Source of the DNA: JALORV01 sp963754065
GTDB lineage: Bacteria > Pseudomonadota > Gammaproteobacteria > Burkholderiales > Burkholderiaceae_F
Length of the DNA: 64,000 nucleotides
Reading direction: 5' to 3'
Assembly: GCA_963754065.1 (NCBI GenBank)
Contig: CAVWFH010000025.1
Coordinates: 1 to 64,000 of the forward strand
Below are positions 1-9,185 of this stretch, in pieces; position 1 is the stretch's first letter, and the number at the start of each line of letters is the position of its first letter. Both the position numbers and the translations under genes were made by a program. A model generated the notes under the pieces. The model saw nothing but the letters and a program-made list of their open reading frames with translations. It did not search any database and was not told where the DNA came from.

Positions 1-1807
1 GCGCAAAGGCCGCGGAAAAAATGGCGCTGCCGACGAACAGCCAACACACCATGGCACTGGTCTTGGCGGTCAGGAAGACCGACTCCTTGACCTCGCTCTG
101 CAGGCCGGCCTGGCGATAGGCGAGCAGCGCCCACAGCGCCACGCCGACCGACGCCACGATGCCGATGATCGGCGGCACCGACTGCTTGACGACCCCACCA
201 CTGGCGAGCAGGAACCAGACGATCGAAATCAGCGCCGGAGCCCAGAGCAGCAACCACAGGAAGAGCTTGCCTACCCAGTTGGCCGGCCGTTTCCCGACCA
301 TCGTGTAGACCGCCGCGAGCAGATAACCGCCGAAAGCGCCGACTGCCGCCGCCTCCGTCGGCGTCGCAAGGCCGAACACGATCGAACCGAGCACCGCCAG
401 GATCAGCATCATCAGTGGAAAGAAGCTCGCGAGCAGCATCTTGAAGACTTCGAGCCGCTGAAAACTGAGGATGGCGTAGAAAGCAACCAGGGCGAGCACG
501 CTAACCGCCGTGCCGATCCAGAAGCCCATGCTCGGAGCCTGACGCTCCGCAGTCGCCTGCGTCGTGGCCGGCATTCCCGCGCCGCTCGCGCCCGGGGGTT
601 CCTTCACACCTTCGCCTGATCCGGGGGGCGCAGCAAGACCTCCGCTTCCCGGTGGTTCCTTAACGCCCTCGCTCGCTCCCGGTGGCTCCTTCACGCCATC
701 GCCCGATCCCGGCGGCGCCGCCAGACTTCCGCTGCCGGGGGGCTCTTTCAGGCCGCTCGTTGAACCCGGAGGTTCCTGGAGTCCTCCTGCCGATGGGGGC
801 TCCCTGAGGGTCCCCGCCGGTTCCGCCAGTCCACCGCCCATCGCAGCGGCCGGCACCGTCGCACTTGGAGTCGTGTTGATCTGCCATGCCAATGCCACGA
901 CCGCGGCGACCAGCAGTGCCGGCAGCAATGTGACGCCCAATTGCTTGTAAATGTAGTCGGCGGGAACTCCGAGGCTGCCAGCGCTCTTGAGGGCTCTCAT
1001 CAGCGCCGGCAGCGCGCGGTTGGAAATCGCGCTCGACACTCTCTCCGTCAGAGGGGGCAACGGCACGAACCGCTGCTCGGCCGTCAACGGCGGCATCAGC
1101 GCCGGCTTGAGCTTGGCCAGCACGACCACGTACACGACATAAAGGCCGGCCAGCATGATCCCCGGGAAGAAGGCACCGGCGTACAACTGCACGACCGATA
1201 CACCGGCCGTGGCCCCGTAGACAATCAACAGGACGCTGGGCGGGATCAGGATGCCGAGACACCCGCCGGCCGTGATCGCGCCAGCCGAGATGCGTACGTC
1301 GTAGCCGGCTTTCAGCATTTGCGGCAACGCCAGCAGTCCCATCAGCGTGACGACGGCTCCGACAATGCCGGTCGCGGTCGCGAACACCGCACAGGTGAAG
1401 ATCGTCGCTACCGCCAGCGAGCCCGGCACGCGCGCCATCGCCAGGTGCAGGCTGCGGAACAGCCGCTCGATCAGGTTCGCGCGCTCCACCAGGTAGCCCA
1501 TGAACACGAAGAGCGGAATGGAGATGAGAACGTCGTTGCTCATCACCTTGAACGCCGCCTGCACCATCAGGTCGAGCGTCTTCTCGATGTCGCGGTCGTA
1601 AGCGAGCCACGTGAAGATCATCCCCATGCCCATCAGCGTGAAGGCTGTCGGGAAACCGAGCATGATCGCCACCACCACCAGCGCCAGCATCATCAGGCCA
1701 AGGTGCCCGCTTTGGAGATTGTCGGCTGACAGCAGCATCACCGCGGTGCCCGCGATGATGAGCCCCATGATGATGAAGCCGAACCAGAGTTCCTTGCGGA
1801 TCTTCAT
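1..1807 (-). CDS. dctM: TRAP transporter large permease (DctM), 3' end cut by window edge
   Basis: Large membrane subunit of a tripartite ATP-independent periplasmic transporter, which uses an ion gradient to import organic acids delivered by DctP. The frame opens with MKIRKELWFGFI and runs as hydrophobic DctM-type segments (for example GGCLGILIPPSVLLIVYGA and the terminal GSAIFSAAFA) to the window start, about 602 codons with no stop. The start overlaps the dctQ stop as ATGA, indicating translational coupling. DctM proteins are usually about 430-460 residues. The excess here comes partly from a Pro-Gly-rich tandem-repeat segment at about residues 313-410, between two membrane segments. Flanking sequence stays in frame on both sides, so the insert looks translated. 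Family assignment is firm; substrate is unknown. Confidence 0.9.
   Translation of the reverse strand, partial: MKIRKELWFGFIIMGLIIAGTAVMLLSADNLQSGHLGLMMLALVVVAIMLGFPTAFTLMGMGMIFTWLAYDRDIEKTLDLMVQAAFKVMSNDVLISIPLFVFMGYLVERANLIERLFRSLHLAMARVPGSLAVATIFTCAVFATATGIVGAVVTLMGLLALPQMLKAGYDVRISAGAITAGGCLGILIPPSVLLIVYGATAGVSVVQLYAGAFFPGIMLAGLYVVYVVVLAKLKPALMPPLTAEQRFVPLPPLTERVSSAISNRALPALMRALKSAGSLGVPADYIYKQLGVTLLPALLVAAVVALAWQINTTPSATVPAAAMGGGLAEPAGTLREPPSAGGLQEPPGSTSGLKEPPGSGSLAAPPGSGDGVKEPPGASEGVKEPPGSGGLAAPPGSGEGVKEPPGASGAGMPATTQATAERQAPSMGFWIGTAVSVLALVAFYAILSFQRLEVFKMLLASFFPLMMLILAVLGSIVFGLATPTEAAAVGAFGGYLLAAVYTMVGKRPANWVGKLFLWLLLWAPALISIVWFLLASGGVVKQSVPPIIGIVASVGVALWALLAYRQAGLQSEVKESVFLTAKTSAMVCWLFVGSAIFSAAFA
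584..802 (-). repeat. In-frame Pro-Gly tandem repeats inside dctM
   Basis: About eight imperfect units of roughly 27-30 bp. In the dctM frame they read as variations of EPPGSGxGVK and APPGSGxGVK (EPPSAGGLQ, EPPGSTSGLK, EPPGSGSLA, APPGSGDGVK, EPPGASEGVK and so on). The pattern of longer units repeats in blocks (EPPGSG..LA / APPGSG.GVK / EPPGAS), suggesting expansion by slippage or unequal recombination. The unit length is a multiple of three, so copy number can change without breaking the frame. The segment would form a flexible, mildly charged loop between two transmembrane helices. Confidence 0.85.
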
Positions 1808-2436
1808 TGCGCGGCGCCCTGCTTCACTTCCTGAGCAACAACGATCTTGTCGAGGGCGGCGATGTCCTCGTCCTTCACGTGAACCATTTGCTTGAGCTTG
1901 TCGACGTCGACTTCCTCGACGTCCTGCTCGCGTGACGGCCAGTAGCCCTGCTGCAGGCAGCGAATGCAGCGCACGATCTCGACGATGCCCTGCAGGAGCA
2001 GCATGGCGCCGGCGAAGGGGATGATGAACTTGAAGGGGTAAAGCGGCAGCGGCGTGGCGGAAAACGTCTTTTCACGAATTGCCAGCGCCTCGTTCGCATA
2101 GATCCAGCCCGCATACGTGAGCGCGACGATGCCCGGAAGGAAGAAAACGATGTAGAGCACGAGGTCGATCGTGGCCTGCGTACGCGGCTGGAAGAAGCCG
2201 TACAGCACGTCCCCGCGCACATGGCCATTTTTCGAGAGCGTGTACGCGCCGGCCATCATGAACAGTGTGCCGTACATCATGATCTGCAGATTCAGCGCCC
2301 AGTCGTGCGGTGTGTTGAGCGCATAGCGGGAATACACCTCCCACGAGATCATCAGCGTCAACAGCACGATCAGCCAGGCAAATATCTGACCCAGCCACGT
2401 CGACAGCCGGTCCACCGCCAGCAGAAGTTTCTGCAT
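1804..2436 (-). CDS. dctQ: TRAP transporter small permease (DctQ)
   Basis: Small membrane subunit that pairs with DctM. The 210-residue product has four hydrophobic helices (around residues 15-35, 48-70, 92-115 and 135-160) and the DctQ-typical stretch ISWEVYSRY after helix one. A charged tail of about 45 residues follows the last helix, longer than in many DctQ proteins. It lies between dctP and dctM, with a four-base ATGA overlap to dctM. An intrinsic terminator separates it from dctP, so it is probably expressed at a lower level than the binding protein. Confidence 0.9.
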   Translation of the reverse strand: MQKLLLAVDRLSTWLGQIFAWLIVLLTLMISWEVYSRYALNTPHDWALNLQIMMYGTLFMMAGAYTLSKNGHVRGDVLYGFFQPRTQATIDLVLYIVFFLPGIVALTYAGWIYANEALAIREKTFSATPLPLYPFKFIIPFAGAMLLLQGIVEIVRCIRCLQQGYWPSREQDVEEVDVDKLKQMVHVKDEDIAALDKIVVAQEVKQGAAQ

Positions 2437-2456
2437 TGCCCTTCCTTCGCGGGATG

Positions 2457-2494
2457 AAAAAGGGCCACCGACCGTTGTTGCTGGCAGGTGGCCC
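2457..2494 (-). terminator. Intrinsic terminator between dctP and dctQ
   Basis: On the minus strand an 8-bp perfect GC stem, GGGCCACC with GGTGGCCC, encloses a 17-base loop and is followed by TTTTT. It sits just after the dctP stop and before the dctQ start. Partial termination here would give more binding protein than permease, a common need in binding-protein-dependent transport. Confidence 0.75.
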
Positions 2495-2516
2495 GTCGGA
2501 CCTCAACCGGCAGTGA

Positions 2517-3641
2517 CTATTTCTTGCCGAAGTAGTAGTTGGAGGCCATCTTGAAGTCGACCGTGTAGTCGTTCTGCCACGCGCTGGCGCGCTGAGCGAA
2601 GGCCTTTTGCGAGTCGAGCACCTTCTTGAACAGCGCATTTTCGGCGGACTTCTTCTCCATGATCTTGTCCCACGAGGTGAGCTGCGCGCGCAGGATCGCG
2701 TCCGGAGTCTTGTAGAAGTTCACGCCCATTTTCTTCAGCTCGATATAGTCCTTCGAGTTGCGGTCGATGGCCTTCCAGCTCATGTCCGCACTGGACGCTT
2801 CGACGGCGTGGTCGATGATCTTCTTCAGGTCCGGCGCCAGGGCGTTGTACTTGGTCTTGTTGAACAGGATCTCGAACTGCTCACCGCTCTGGTGGAAGCT
2901 CTGCAGCATGCAGTTCTTGCTGACATCGGGGAAGCCGAGCAGCTTGTCCGACGACGCGTTGTTGAACTCGGCGCCGTCGATCAGGCCGCGGTCAAGCGCC
3001 GGCACGATCTCGCCACCGGGCAGCGGATTCACTGCAGCACCCATGTCGGTGTACATGTCGACCGCCAGGCCGACCGTGCGGAACTTGATGCCCTTGACAT
3101 CCTCGACCTTGGCAATCGGCTTCTTGAACCAGCCGAACGGCTGCGTCGGCATCGGGCCGTAGAGGTACGAAACGACGTCGACATTGATCGACTTGTAGAT
3201 CTCCTGGAGCAGCGCATCACCGCCGCCGTAGTAGTGCCAGGACAGCAGCATGTTCGGGTCCATGCCGAACGACGGGCCCGAGCCCCACAACGCGAGCGCG
3301 GAGTTCTTGCCGTAGTGATACGCAACGACGCCATGTCCGCCATCGAGCGTGCCCTTGGCAACGGCCTCAAGAAGCTGGAATGCCGGAACGACAGCGCCGG
3401 CGGGAAGCACTTCGATCTTCAGCCGGTTCCCGGCCATGTCGTTGACCTTCTTGGAAAAATCGGTCGCGTACTCGTGGAAGATGTCCTTCGTTGGCCAGGT
3501 GCTCTGGAACCGCAGTGTCGTGGTCTGGGCCGTCGACACCATCGGGAAGCCCAGCGCCGCAGTACCTGCGGTAGCCGCTGCGGCCTTGGACAGAAACGTT
3601 CGACGCGTCGGTGCGGCGTCCTTGCTCTTGATGAAATCCAT
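2517..3641 (-). CDS. dctP: TRAP transporter substrate-binding protein (DctP, TakP-like)
   Basis: Periplasmic solute receptor of the TRAP system. The N-terminus carries a twin-arginine-type signal (TRRTFLSK, then an Ala-rich hydrophobic stretch ending near STAQ), suggesting Tat export after folding. The mature protein has the DctP fold signatures, including KFRTVGLAVDMYTDMG and PLPGGEIVPALDRGLIDGAE. These resemble the subgroup binding 2-oxo acids (TakP), but the ligand cannot be assigned from sequence alone. AAGGAGA lies just upstream of the ATG. It is the first gene of dctPQM and follows trkA after about 205 bp, where its promoter should lie. Confidence 0.88.
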   Translation of the reverse strand: MDFIKSKDAAPTRRTFLSKAAAATAGTAALGFPMVSTAQTTTLRFQSTWPTKDIFHEYATDFSKKVNDMAGNRLKIEVLPAGAVVPAFQLLEAVAKGTLDGGHGVVAYHYGKNSALALWGSGPSFGMDPNMLLSWHYYGGGDALLQEIYKSINVDVVSYLYGPMPTQPFGWFKKPIAKVEDVKGIKFRTVGLAVDMYTDMGAAVNPLPGGEIVPALDRGLIDGAEFNNASSDKLLGFPDVSKNCMLQSFHQSGEQFEILFNKTKYNALAPDLKKIIDHAVEASSADMSWKAIDRNSKDYIELKKMGVNFYKTPDAILRAQLTSWDKIMEKKSAENALFKKVLDSQKAFAQRASAWQNDYTVDFKMASNYYFGKK

Positions 3642-3846
3642 GCATGTCTCCTTGGCTGAAGCTGTTTGGAACTGCGACGTGTCGGGCCCGAGGCCGTTTC
3701 TATTGGATGCGGCTTGTTTCGCTGGGGTCGCAGGGTAATGCCGCCGTCAGCGATTCTATTGAATCGGGACTCGGGGGGGAAATGATTCCGAGGCCGACCG
3801 GGGAAAACGCGCACCGCACATCGGATCGTTGCAGCGCAGCATCGAA

Positions 3847-5259
3847 TCAGAAGAAGCCGGCGCCGACAGTGAACAGACGTTCGACGCGCTGGATCAGGCG
3901 CTTGTTCTCGACGAAAACGATCAGATGGTCCTCCGGCTCGATCACCGTGTCATGGTGGGCCATCAGCACCTGGGTCCGCGCGCCCGCGCCCCTCACGACC
4001 GCTCCGATGGTGACGCCGCGGGGCAGCTCCACCTGATCGATGCTTTTGCCGATGATGCGCGAGGTGCGTGCGTCACCGTGCGCGATGATTTCGAGCGCTT
4101 CGGCCGCCCCGCGCCGCAGACTGTGCGCAGCGACCACGTCGCCCCGCCGCACGAACTTCAGCAGCGCCGACAGCGTGGCGTAGGACGGCGAAATGGCGAT
4201 GTCGATCTGTCCGCCCTGCATCAGATCGCCGTAGCTCTTGCGGTTGATCAGCGCGATGACGCGTCGCGCACCCATGCGCTTGGCCAGCAACGAACTCATG
4301 ATGTTGTTTTCGTCGTCGTTCGTCAGCGCGATGAAAAGATCCGTTTCGTGCACGCCTTCCTGTTGCAGCAGGTCTTCATCCGTGGCGTCGCCGCTGAGGA
4401 CGAGCACGTCGGTCGACAACTGGTGCGCGAGACTTTCAGCGCGCCGTTTGTTCGCCTCGATGATCTTGACGATGAAGCGTTCCGGCGTGTCCAGCCCCTC
4501 GCCGGTGTCGAGCGAGCGCGCCACCCGCAGGCCGATGTTGCCGCCGCCGGCGAGCATCACGCGCCGCACCGGCTTGTCCATGCGGCGCAGCTCGCTCATC
4601 ACGGTCCGGATGTTCTGCGAGGCGGCCAGGAAGAAGACCTCGTCGCCGGGCTGCACCATGGTGTCGCCATCGACCCGTACGCTGGCATCGTCGCGGAACA
4701 TCGCGACGATGCGCGTATCGACATTGGGCAGGTGGCGGCGCAGTTCCTTGACCGGATGCGACACCAGCGGCCCACCGGCAAACGCCCGCACCGCGATCAG
4801 GCTCGCGCGGCCATCGGCGAACTCGAGTACCTGCAGCGCCTCCGGAAACTCGATCAGCTTGAGCAGGTAGTCGGTGACGGTCTGTTCCGGAAAGATCACG
4901 TGCGTGGCGCGGAAGCCTTCGTCGCCGATGAGCTTTGGGTGCTTCTGCAGCTCGACGTTGCGTACGCGCGCGATGCGCGTGGGAATGTTGTAAAGATCCG
5001 CAGCAATCTTGCAGGCGACGAGGTTGGTCTCGTCATAGGCCGTGACCGCGATCAGCATGTCGCAGTCCTCGGCACCCGCCTGCTTCAGCGTCGAGGGCAG
5101 CGCCGCGTTGCCGACCAGCCCGCGCAGATCGAAACGATCCTGCAGATCCGCCACGCGCGCCGGATCGGAATCGACCACCGTTATGTCGTTGGCCTCGGAC
5201 ACGAGGCTTTCGGCCACCGAGGACCCGACTCGACCGGCACCAATGATGATGATCTTCAT
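3847..5259 (-). CDS. trkA: Trk potassium uptake regulatory subunit TrkA
   Basis: Cytoplasmic NAD(H)-binding subunit that gates the Trk potassium channel. The 470 residues show the duplicated arrangement of the family. The first Rossmann domain has the nucleotide motif GAGRVG at residues 7-12 and is followed by an RCK_C domain. A second Rossmann domain has AGGGNIG near residue 235 and a second RCK_C domain (ending in the DHLIVFVENKR segment). It is 33 bp downstream of the ntrX-like gene. The channel gene trkH, which usually follows trkA in betaproteobacteria, is absent here; dctPQM comes next instead. Confidence 0.95.
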   Translation of the reverse strand: MKIIIIGAGRVGSSVAESLVSEANDITVVDSDPARVADLQDRFDLRGLVGNAALPSTLKQAGAEDCDMLIAVTAYDETNLVACKIAADLYNIPTRIARVRNVELQKHPKLIGDEGFRATHVIFPEQTVTDYLLKLIEFPEALQVLEFADGRASLIAVRAFAGGPLVSHPVKELRRHLPNVDTRIVAMFRDDASVRVDGDTMVQPGDEVFFLAASQNIRTVMSELRRMDKPVRRVMLAGGGNIGLRVARSLDTGEGLDTPERFIVKIIEANKRRAESLAHQLSTDVLVLSGDATDEDLLQQEGVHETDLFIALTNDDENNIMSSLLAKRMGARRVIALINRKSYGDLMQGGQIDIAISPSYATLSALLKFVRRGDVVAAHSLRRGAAEALEIIAHGDARTSRIIGKSIDQVELPRGVTIGAVVRGAGARTQVLMAHHDTVIEPEDHLIVFVENKRLIQRVERLFTVGAGFF

Positions 5260-5292
5260 GAATGCGGGTCCGCGACCGACCCGACGGAAGTG

Positions 5293-6075
5293 CTAGTCGT
5301 CGTATTCGTCCCGATGCACGTAGACCGGCGGGGGCGATGGCAGTGCATTCGACGCCGTCGAAGGCGCGGCGACCGGAGGCTCTTCGGCGGCGCGATCACG
5401 CCGGGCACCGCGGGCAAGCTCGATGCCGAGTTGTTTCAGTTTGCGATAAAGATGCGTGCGCTCGAGACCGGCACGATCCGCAACCCGCGTCATGCTGTAG
5501 TGCTCGCGTGCAAGATGGAATTCGAAGTAGACGCGCTCGAACTGGTCGCGCGCCTCGCGCAGCGGCTGGTCCAGCGGCACGCCGTTGTGCGCACCCACCG
5601 GCTCGTTCGCGGCCACCGGTTCGGTCGGCGCTACGACTGGTATCTCGGCCGGGACGGCGGGTGCATAGGACGGCGACGCGGCGCCCTGCGGCCGCAGGCT
5701 GCGCATCACGCGGCCACGTTCGAGTCCGGACCGCACCGCGGCCAGCAGCCGCGCCATGGCGATCGGTTTTTCGAGGAACTCGAGCGCACCGTAACGCGTC
5801 GCTTCGACCGCGGTGTCGATGGTCGCGTGCCCGGACATCATGATGACCGGCATCGTCAGCTGGCCCAGCGACGCCCATTCCTTGAGGAGCGTGACACCGT
5901 CGGTGTCGGGCATCCAGATGTCGAGCAGAACCAGGTCGATGGGCTCCTGAGCGCGCACATCGCGCGCTCGCGCCGCGTTCTCGGCCGTCAGCACCGAGTG
6001 TCCTTCGTCGCTCAGGATCTCCGACAGGAGTTCGCGGATGCCGATTTCGTCGTCGACGACAAGGATGGTCGACAT
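5293..6075 (-). CDS. NtrX-like response regulator lacking the AAA+ domain
   Basis: Response regulator partner of the NtrY-like kinase just upstream. Residues 1-120 form a receiver domain with DD at 8-9 and the phospho-acceptor Asp52 in LLDIWMPDTDG. A Pro/Ala-rich linker follows, then a Fis-type helix-turn-helix near residues 205-230 (RAGLERTHLYRKLKQLGI) and a disordered tail. Classical NtrX is about 450 residues with a central sigma-54-activating AAA+ ATPase. That domain is missing here at 260 residues, with no frame break visible, so this protein probably cannot open sigma-54 promoters and would act as a plain DNA-binding regulator. Confidence 0.85.
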   Translation of the reverse strand: MSTILVVDDEIGIRELLSEILSDEGHSVLTAENAARARDVRAQEPIDLVLLDIWMPDTDGVTLLKEWASLGQLTMPVIMMSGHATIDTAVEATRYGALEFLEKPIAMARLLAAVRSGLERGRVMRSLRPQGAASPSYAPAVPAEIPVVAPTEPVAANEPVGAHNGVPLDQPLREARDQFERVYFEFHLAREHYSMTRVADRAGLERTHLYRKLKQLGIELARGARRDRAAEEPPVAAPSTASNALPSPPPVYVHRDEYDD

Positions 6076-6174
6076 GAGGTTACCGGTCGGCAGACAGGAG
6101 CCACGCCGGGCAACGCGGAGCTCGAAGGAAAGACGCGGGCAGCGGGAACATGGCGTCCGGGCAGGGCATCGGGT

Positions 6175-8520
6175 TCACGCGACGCGACGCCGGTTTGCAT
6201 CGGCGGTCTCGGCCGATGCCAGTTGGCGGAACACGATCGTCACCGTGGCACCCCCCGCGTGGCCAACCCCACTCCCGCCGCTACGGTTGACGATCTCAAT
6301 ATGCGCTCCGTGTTCGTCGATGATCTTCTTGACCATGGCCAGTCCGAGGCCTGTGCCGCTCGGCTTGGTGGTGACATAGGGCTCGAACGCACGCCGCAGT
6401 ATATTCGCCGCGAAGCCCGGACCGTTGTCCTCGACCGAGAAGCGCACGGCCCGCACGACTCCGGTCGTTTCAACGGTCTCGGCCAGCGTGGTCCGGACCC
6501 GAATGATCGGTTCCGGTTGACTGCTCAGCGCTTCCTGCGCATTGCCGATCAGATTGTGGATCACCTGTCGCAGCTGGGTCGCATCGCCTTCGATCTTCGG
6601 CAGTGGTGACGCGAGAATCAGCGAGATCGGCGCGCCGGCCGTTCGGTACAAGGTGGCAACTTCCTCGATCAACGCGTTCAGGTCGAGCGGCAGCAGGCGA
6701 GCAGGCGGAACGCGCGCGTAGTCGCGGAAGTCGTCGACCATGCGCTTCATCGCCGCCACCTGGTTGACGATGGTCGTGGTGCCGCGCCGCAGTACTTCTG
6801 CCTCGCCGCCCGGCAGCTTGTCGACCAGCTTCATCTGCATGCGTTCGGCCGCCAGTTGTATCGGCGTCAGCGGATTCTTGATTTCATGTGCCAGCCGCCG
6901 CGCGACCTCGCCCCATGCCACGGCGCGCTGCGCCGAGATCACCTGGGTGATGTCGTCGAACACGATGACGTAGCCGGGTCCATCGTCGAGGGGAAGCCGC
7001 GATCCTCGTGCCAGCAGCATCAGCGGTTCGGCCGTCGTGCCGGCAGCGCGCTTGACCTCGATCTGCTGCTGCCATGAGTCCTTGGGAGTGCCGGACAGGG
7101 CCTGCTCGGCGAAGCCGGCCGAAAATGCGTCGGCGAGCGCTCCATCGATCGCCTGCATCGGTCGCCCGATGTCTTCGCCGAGCGACCTGCCCAGGATGCG
7201 CGAGGCGCCGAAGTTGGCCGTCACCAGGCGGAACTCGCGGTCAAGCACGACAACTCCGGCCGACAGGTTGGCCAGTACGCGCTCGAGGTAGGTCTTCGCG
7301 TTCTCGAGTTCCCGCTGCTTGGTTTCGACCGTATCGCGCGCGTCGGTCAGCTGCCGCGTCATTGCATTGAACGACTGCGTCAGCAGGTTCATCTCGTCAT
7401 TGCCGGGAAATTCGCGTACCGGGCTGAAGTTGCCCTCCGCGACAGCCTTCGTTCCTTCGGCCAGCTGGAGCAGCGGCGCCGTCATCGAGCTGGCGAGCAG
7501 AACACTGCCGGCAACGGCAGCGAAGATCGAAAGCAGCAAGGTCAGCGTCAGGGTCAGCCCGTAGATTGTCTTCAACCCGCTGCGCGACAGCGACAGTTCC
7601 TGGTATTCCCGGTAACCGCTTTGCAGCGCATCGGCGTTGGCCGCAATGGTCGGCGGTACCGGCTGGATCAGCTGCAGGTAACGCGTGTCCCCAGCGTGCG
7701 ACATGCTGCTTCCGGCAAGTGGTGCGCCGTTCAGACTGCCGAGCGAGTCACGCAGGCGACTGCCTGACCCGTCGAACGGCAGCAGCGAACCCCGAACCGA
7801 CAGCGTCGTCGGTGCCGGAATCGGCACGATGACGCGCGCACGCAAGCCCTGGCGCGCCTCGATTGCGCCGGCTTCCCCTTCGATGACGGCAAAGTTGCGT
7901 TGCATCCGCGCCTGGCGCAACTCGCTGAGCTTGGGTGTCTCGGGCACCAGTTCCGAGACCTGGGCGCCGGACGCCCCGATCAACTGACCGTTGCCACTGA
8001 CCAGCAGGGCCTCGTCGATTGCGCCTTGCTCGCGCAGGCGGTTCAGTTGCGACAGCTGGCCGGCTTCTGGCAGATCGGCCAGCTCGAGCGCCCACGCATT
8101 CGCCTTCGCGACGACGTCATCCTTCACGCTGTCGAGGGCGGCTCGCCCCAGAGTCAGGCCCGAATCGAGCGCGCGGTCGACCCGTACATCGAACCAGGAC
8201 TCGATCGAGCGTGACAGGAACTGCGTCGACACGATGTAGATCAGCACTCCGGGCAGGACCCCCATCAGCGCGAACGCAATAGCGAAGCGGGTCGTCAAGC
8301 GAGCCCCGAAACGTTTCAGCCAGAGTCGCTTCGCAAGGCGCCGCACCAGCAGCAGGACCAGCACCGCAAGTGCCGCCGCGATGACGCCATTGATGGCGAG
8401 CAGGATCGGGTAATTGCGCTCAAAGAAGGCCGTGTTGCCGCTGGCCGAAGCCAGGATGAACAGCAGCACGCCGGAAAGCGCAACCGCGAACAGCAGGCCG
8501 TACCGCAGTACGCGCGGCAT
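6175..8520 (-). CDS. ntrY: NtrY-like membrane sensor histidine kinase
   Basis: Transmembrane sensor kinase of an NtrY/NtrX-type pair, a family linked to nitrogen and redox responses. The 781 residues show two N-terminal helices, a third helix, a periplasmic sensor region and a further helix near residue 340. A HAMP domain (SMTAPLLQLAEGTKAVAEG), a PAS domain, a HisKA domain with the H-box RRLAHEIKNPLTPIQLAAER, and an HATPase domain with the N-box LIGNAQEAL follow. The cognate regulator follows after about 100 bp. The gene lies downstream of fmt-rsmB-DUF4390, the usual betaproteobacterial order. Confidence 0.92.
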   Translation of the reverse strand: MPRVLRYGLLFAVALSGVLLFILASASGNTAFFERNYPILLAINGVIAAALAVLVLLLVRRLAKRLWLKRFGARLTTRFAIAFALMGVLPGVLIYIVSTQFLSRSIESWFDVRVDRALDSGLTLGRAALDSVKDDVVAKANAWALELADLPEAGQLSQLNRLREQGAIDEALLVSGNGQLIGASGAQVSELVPETPKLSELRQARMQRNFAVIEGEAGAIEARQGLRARVIVPIPAPTTLSVRGSLLPFDGSGSRLRDSLGSLNGAPLAGSSMSHAGDTRYLQLIQPVPPTIAANADALQSGYREYQELSLSRSGLKTIYGLTLTLTLLLSIFAAVAGSVLLASSMTAPLLQLAEGTKAVAEGNFSPVREFPGNDEMNLLTQSFNAMTRQLTDARDTVETKQRELENAKTYLERVLANLSAGVVVLDREFRLVTANFGASRILGRSLGEDIGRPMQAIDGALADAFSAGFAEQALSGTPKDSWQQQIEVKRAAGTTAEPLMLLARGSRLPLDDGPGYVIVFDDITQVISAQRAVAWGEVARRLAHEIKNPLTPIQLAAERMQMKLVDKLPGGEAEVLRRGTTTIVNQVAAMKRMVDDFRDYARVPPARLLPLDLNALIEEVATLYRTAGAPISLILASPLPKIEGDATQLRQVIHNLIGNAQEALSSQPEPIIRVRTTLAETVETTGVVRAVRFSVEDNGPGFAANILRRAFEPYVTTKPSGTGLGLAMVKKIIDEHGAHIEIVNRSGGSGVGHAGGATVTIVFRQLASAETADANRRRVA

Positions 8521-8597
8521 CTCAGCCCTGCCTTCGGCGTGTCAGCGAGACGTCGCCCGCCGCGCTATGCACCGTGAGCCCCGGCTGATTCATGAAC

Positions 8598-9185
8598 TCA
8601 GCGCGCCGGTTCGACCGGTACCGCCAGTTCGCGCCAGTCCGATGCGAGGCTCCACTCGCGGCTCGTGATGGCGTTGACCTGGAACGGTTTCGGCAACTGC
8701 GTGACGTCGAGTCGCATCCGCACCCGGGCCTCGTAGTCATCGCGCGGCGACAGCACGCCAGCCTCGATTACCTTCCACTGGCGCACGCTCTTGAGCAAGC
8801 CCAGCGCCTCGTCGAGCGATTCGAACGGCTGCGACAGGCCGCCGCGCGCGAGCCGGTACTGCCGTGTCAGCGGACTGTAGGACAGGCGATACGTGAGGGT
8901 GCTGGAGCTGATCTGTCGATCCAGCCAGTACCAGCGCTTGCGAAACAGCTCGAACTCGATGTTGAAGTAGATCGCGATGCCCTTGGTAACCGCCTCTTCG
9001 AGCACCTGCGGCATCTCGAACTCGAACGTGGCGTTGAGCACGATGCCGCCCGCACCGGCCGGCGCCGGCTCGAGGGCAGCGGCAATGACGCCTATGCGCT
9101 CGTCCGCCCGCGCGGGCGCGGACAGCCCGAGCCACGCCAGCAGCAGCGTGACGGTCGACGCGCGCAGCGCGGTGGCCAGGTTCAT
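8598..9185 (-). CDS. DUF4390 exported protein
   Basis: Protein of unknown function with an N-terminal signal peptide (hydrophobic residues about 8-24, cleavage near ARA-DE). The body matches the DUF4390 pattern: beta-rich, with FEFEMPQVLEEAVTKGI and the aromatic segment FRKRWYWLDR. The start overlaps the rsmB stop by four bases. The family is consistently found between rsmB and ntrY in betaproteobacteria, as here. Periplasmic location is inferred from the signal. Confidence 0.85.
   Translation of the reverse strand: MNLATALRASTVTLLLAWLGLSAPARADERIGVIAAALEPAPAGAGGIVLNATFEFEMPQVLEEAVTKGIAIYFNIEFELFRKRWYWLDRQISSSTLTYRLSYSPLTRQYRLARGGLSQPFESLDEALGLLKSVRQWKVIEAGVLSPRDDYEARVRMRLDVTQLPKPFQVNAITSREWSLASDWRELAVPVEPAR

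Noticed and set aside
584..802. CRISPR-like or direct-repeat array
   Set aside because: Units are contiguous, imperfect, codon-sized and in frame with dctM; no spacers.
564..950. Pro/Gly-rich plus-strand ORF with PGGS repeats
   Set aside because: It is the antisense reading of the repeat insert in dctM; the dctM frame continues through it with conserved membrane segments on both sides.
3829..6609. 926-residue plus-strand open frame
   Set aside because: Antisense to trkA, ntrX-like and ntrY genes, composition typical of a shadow frame.
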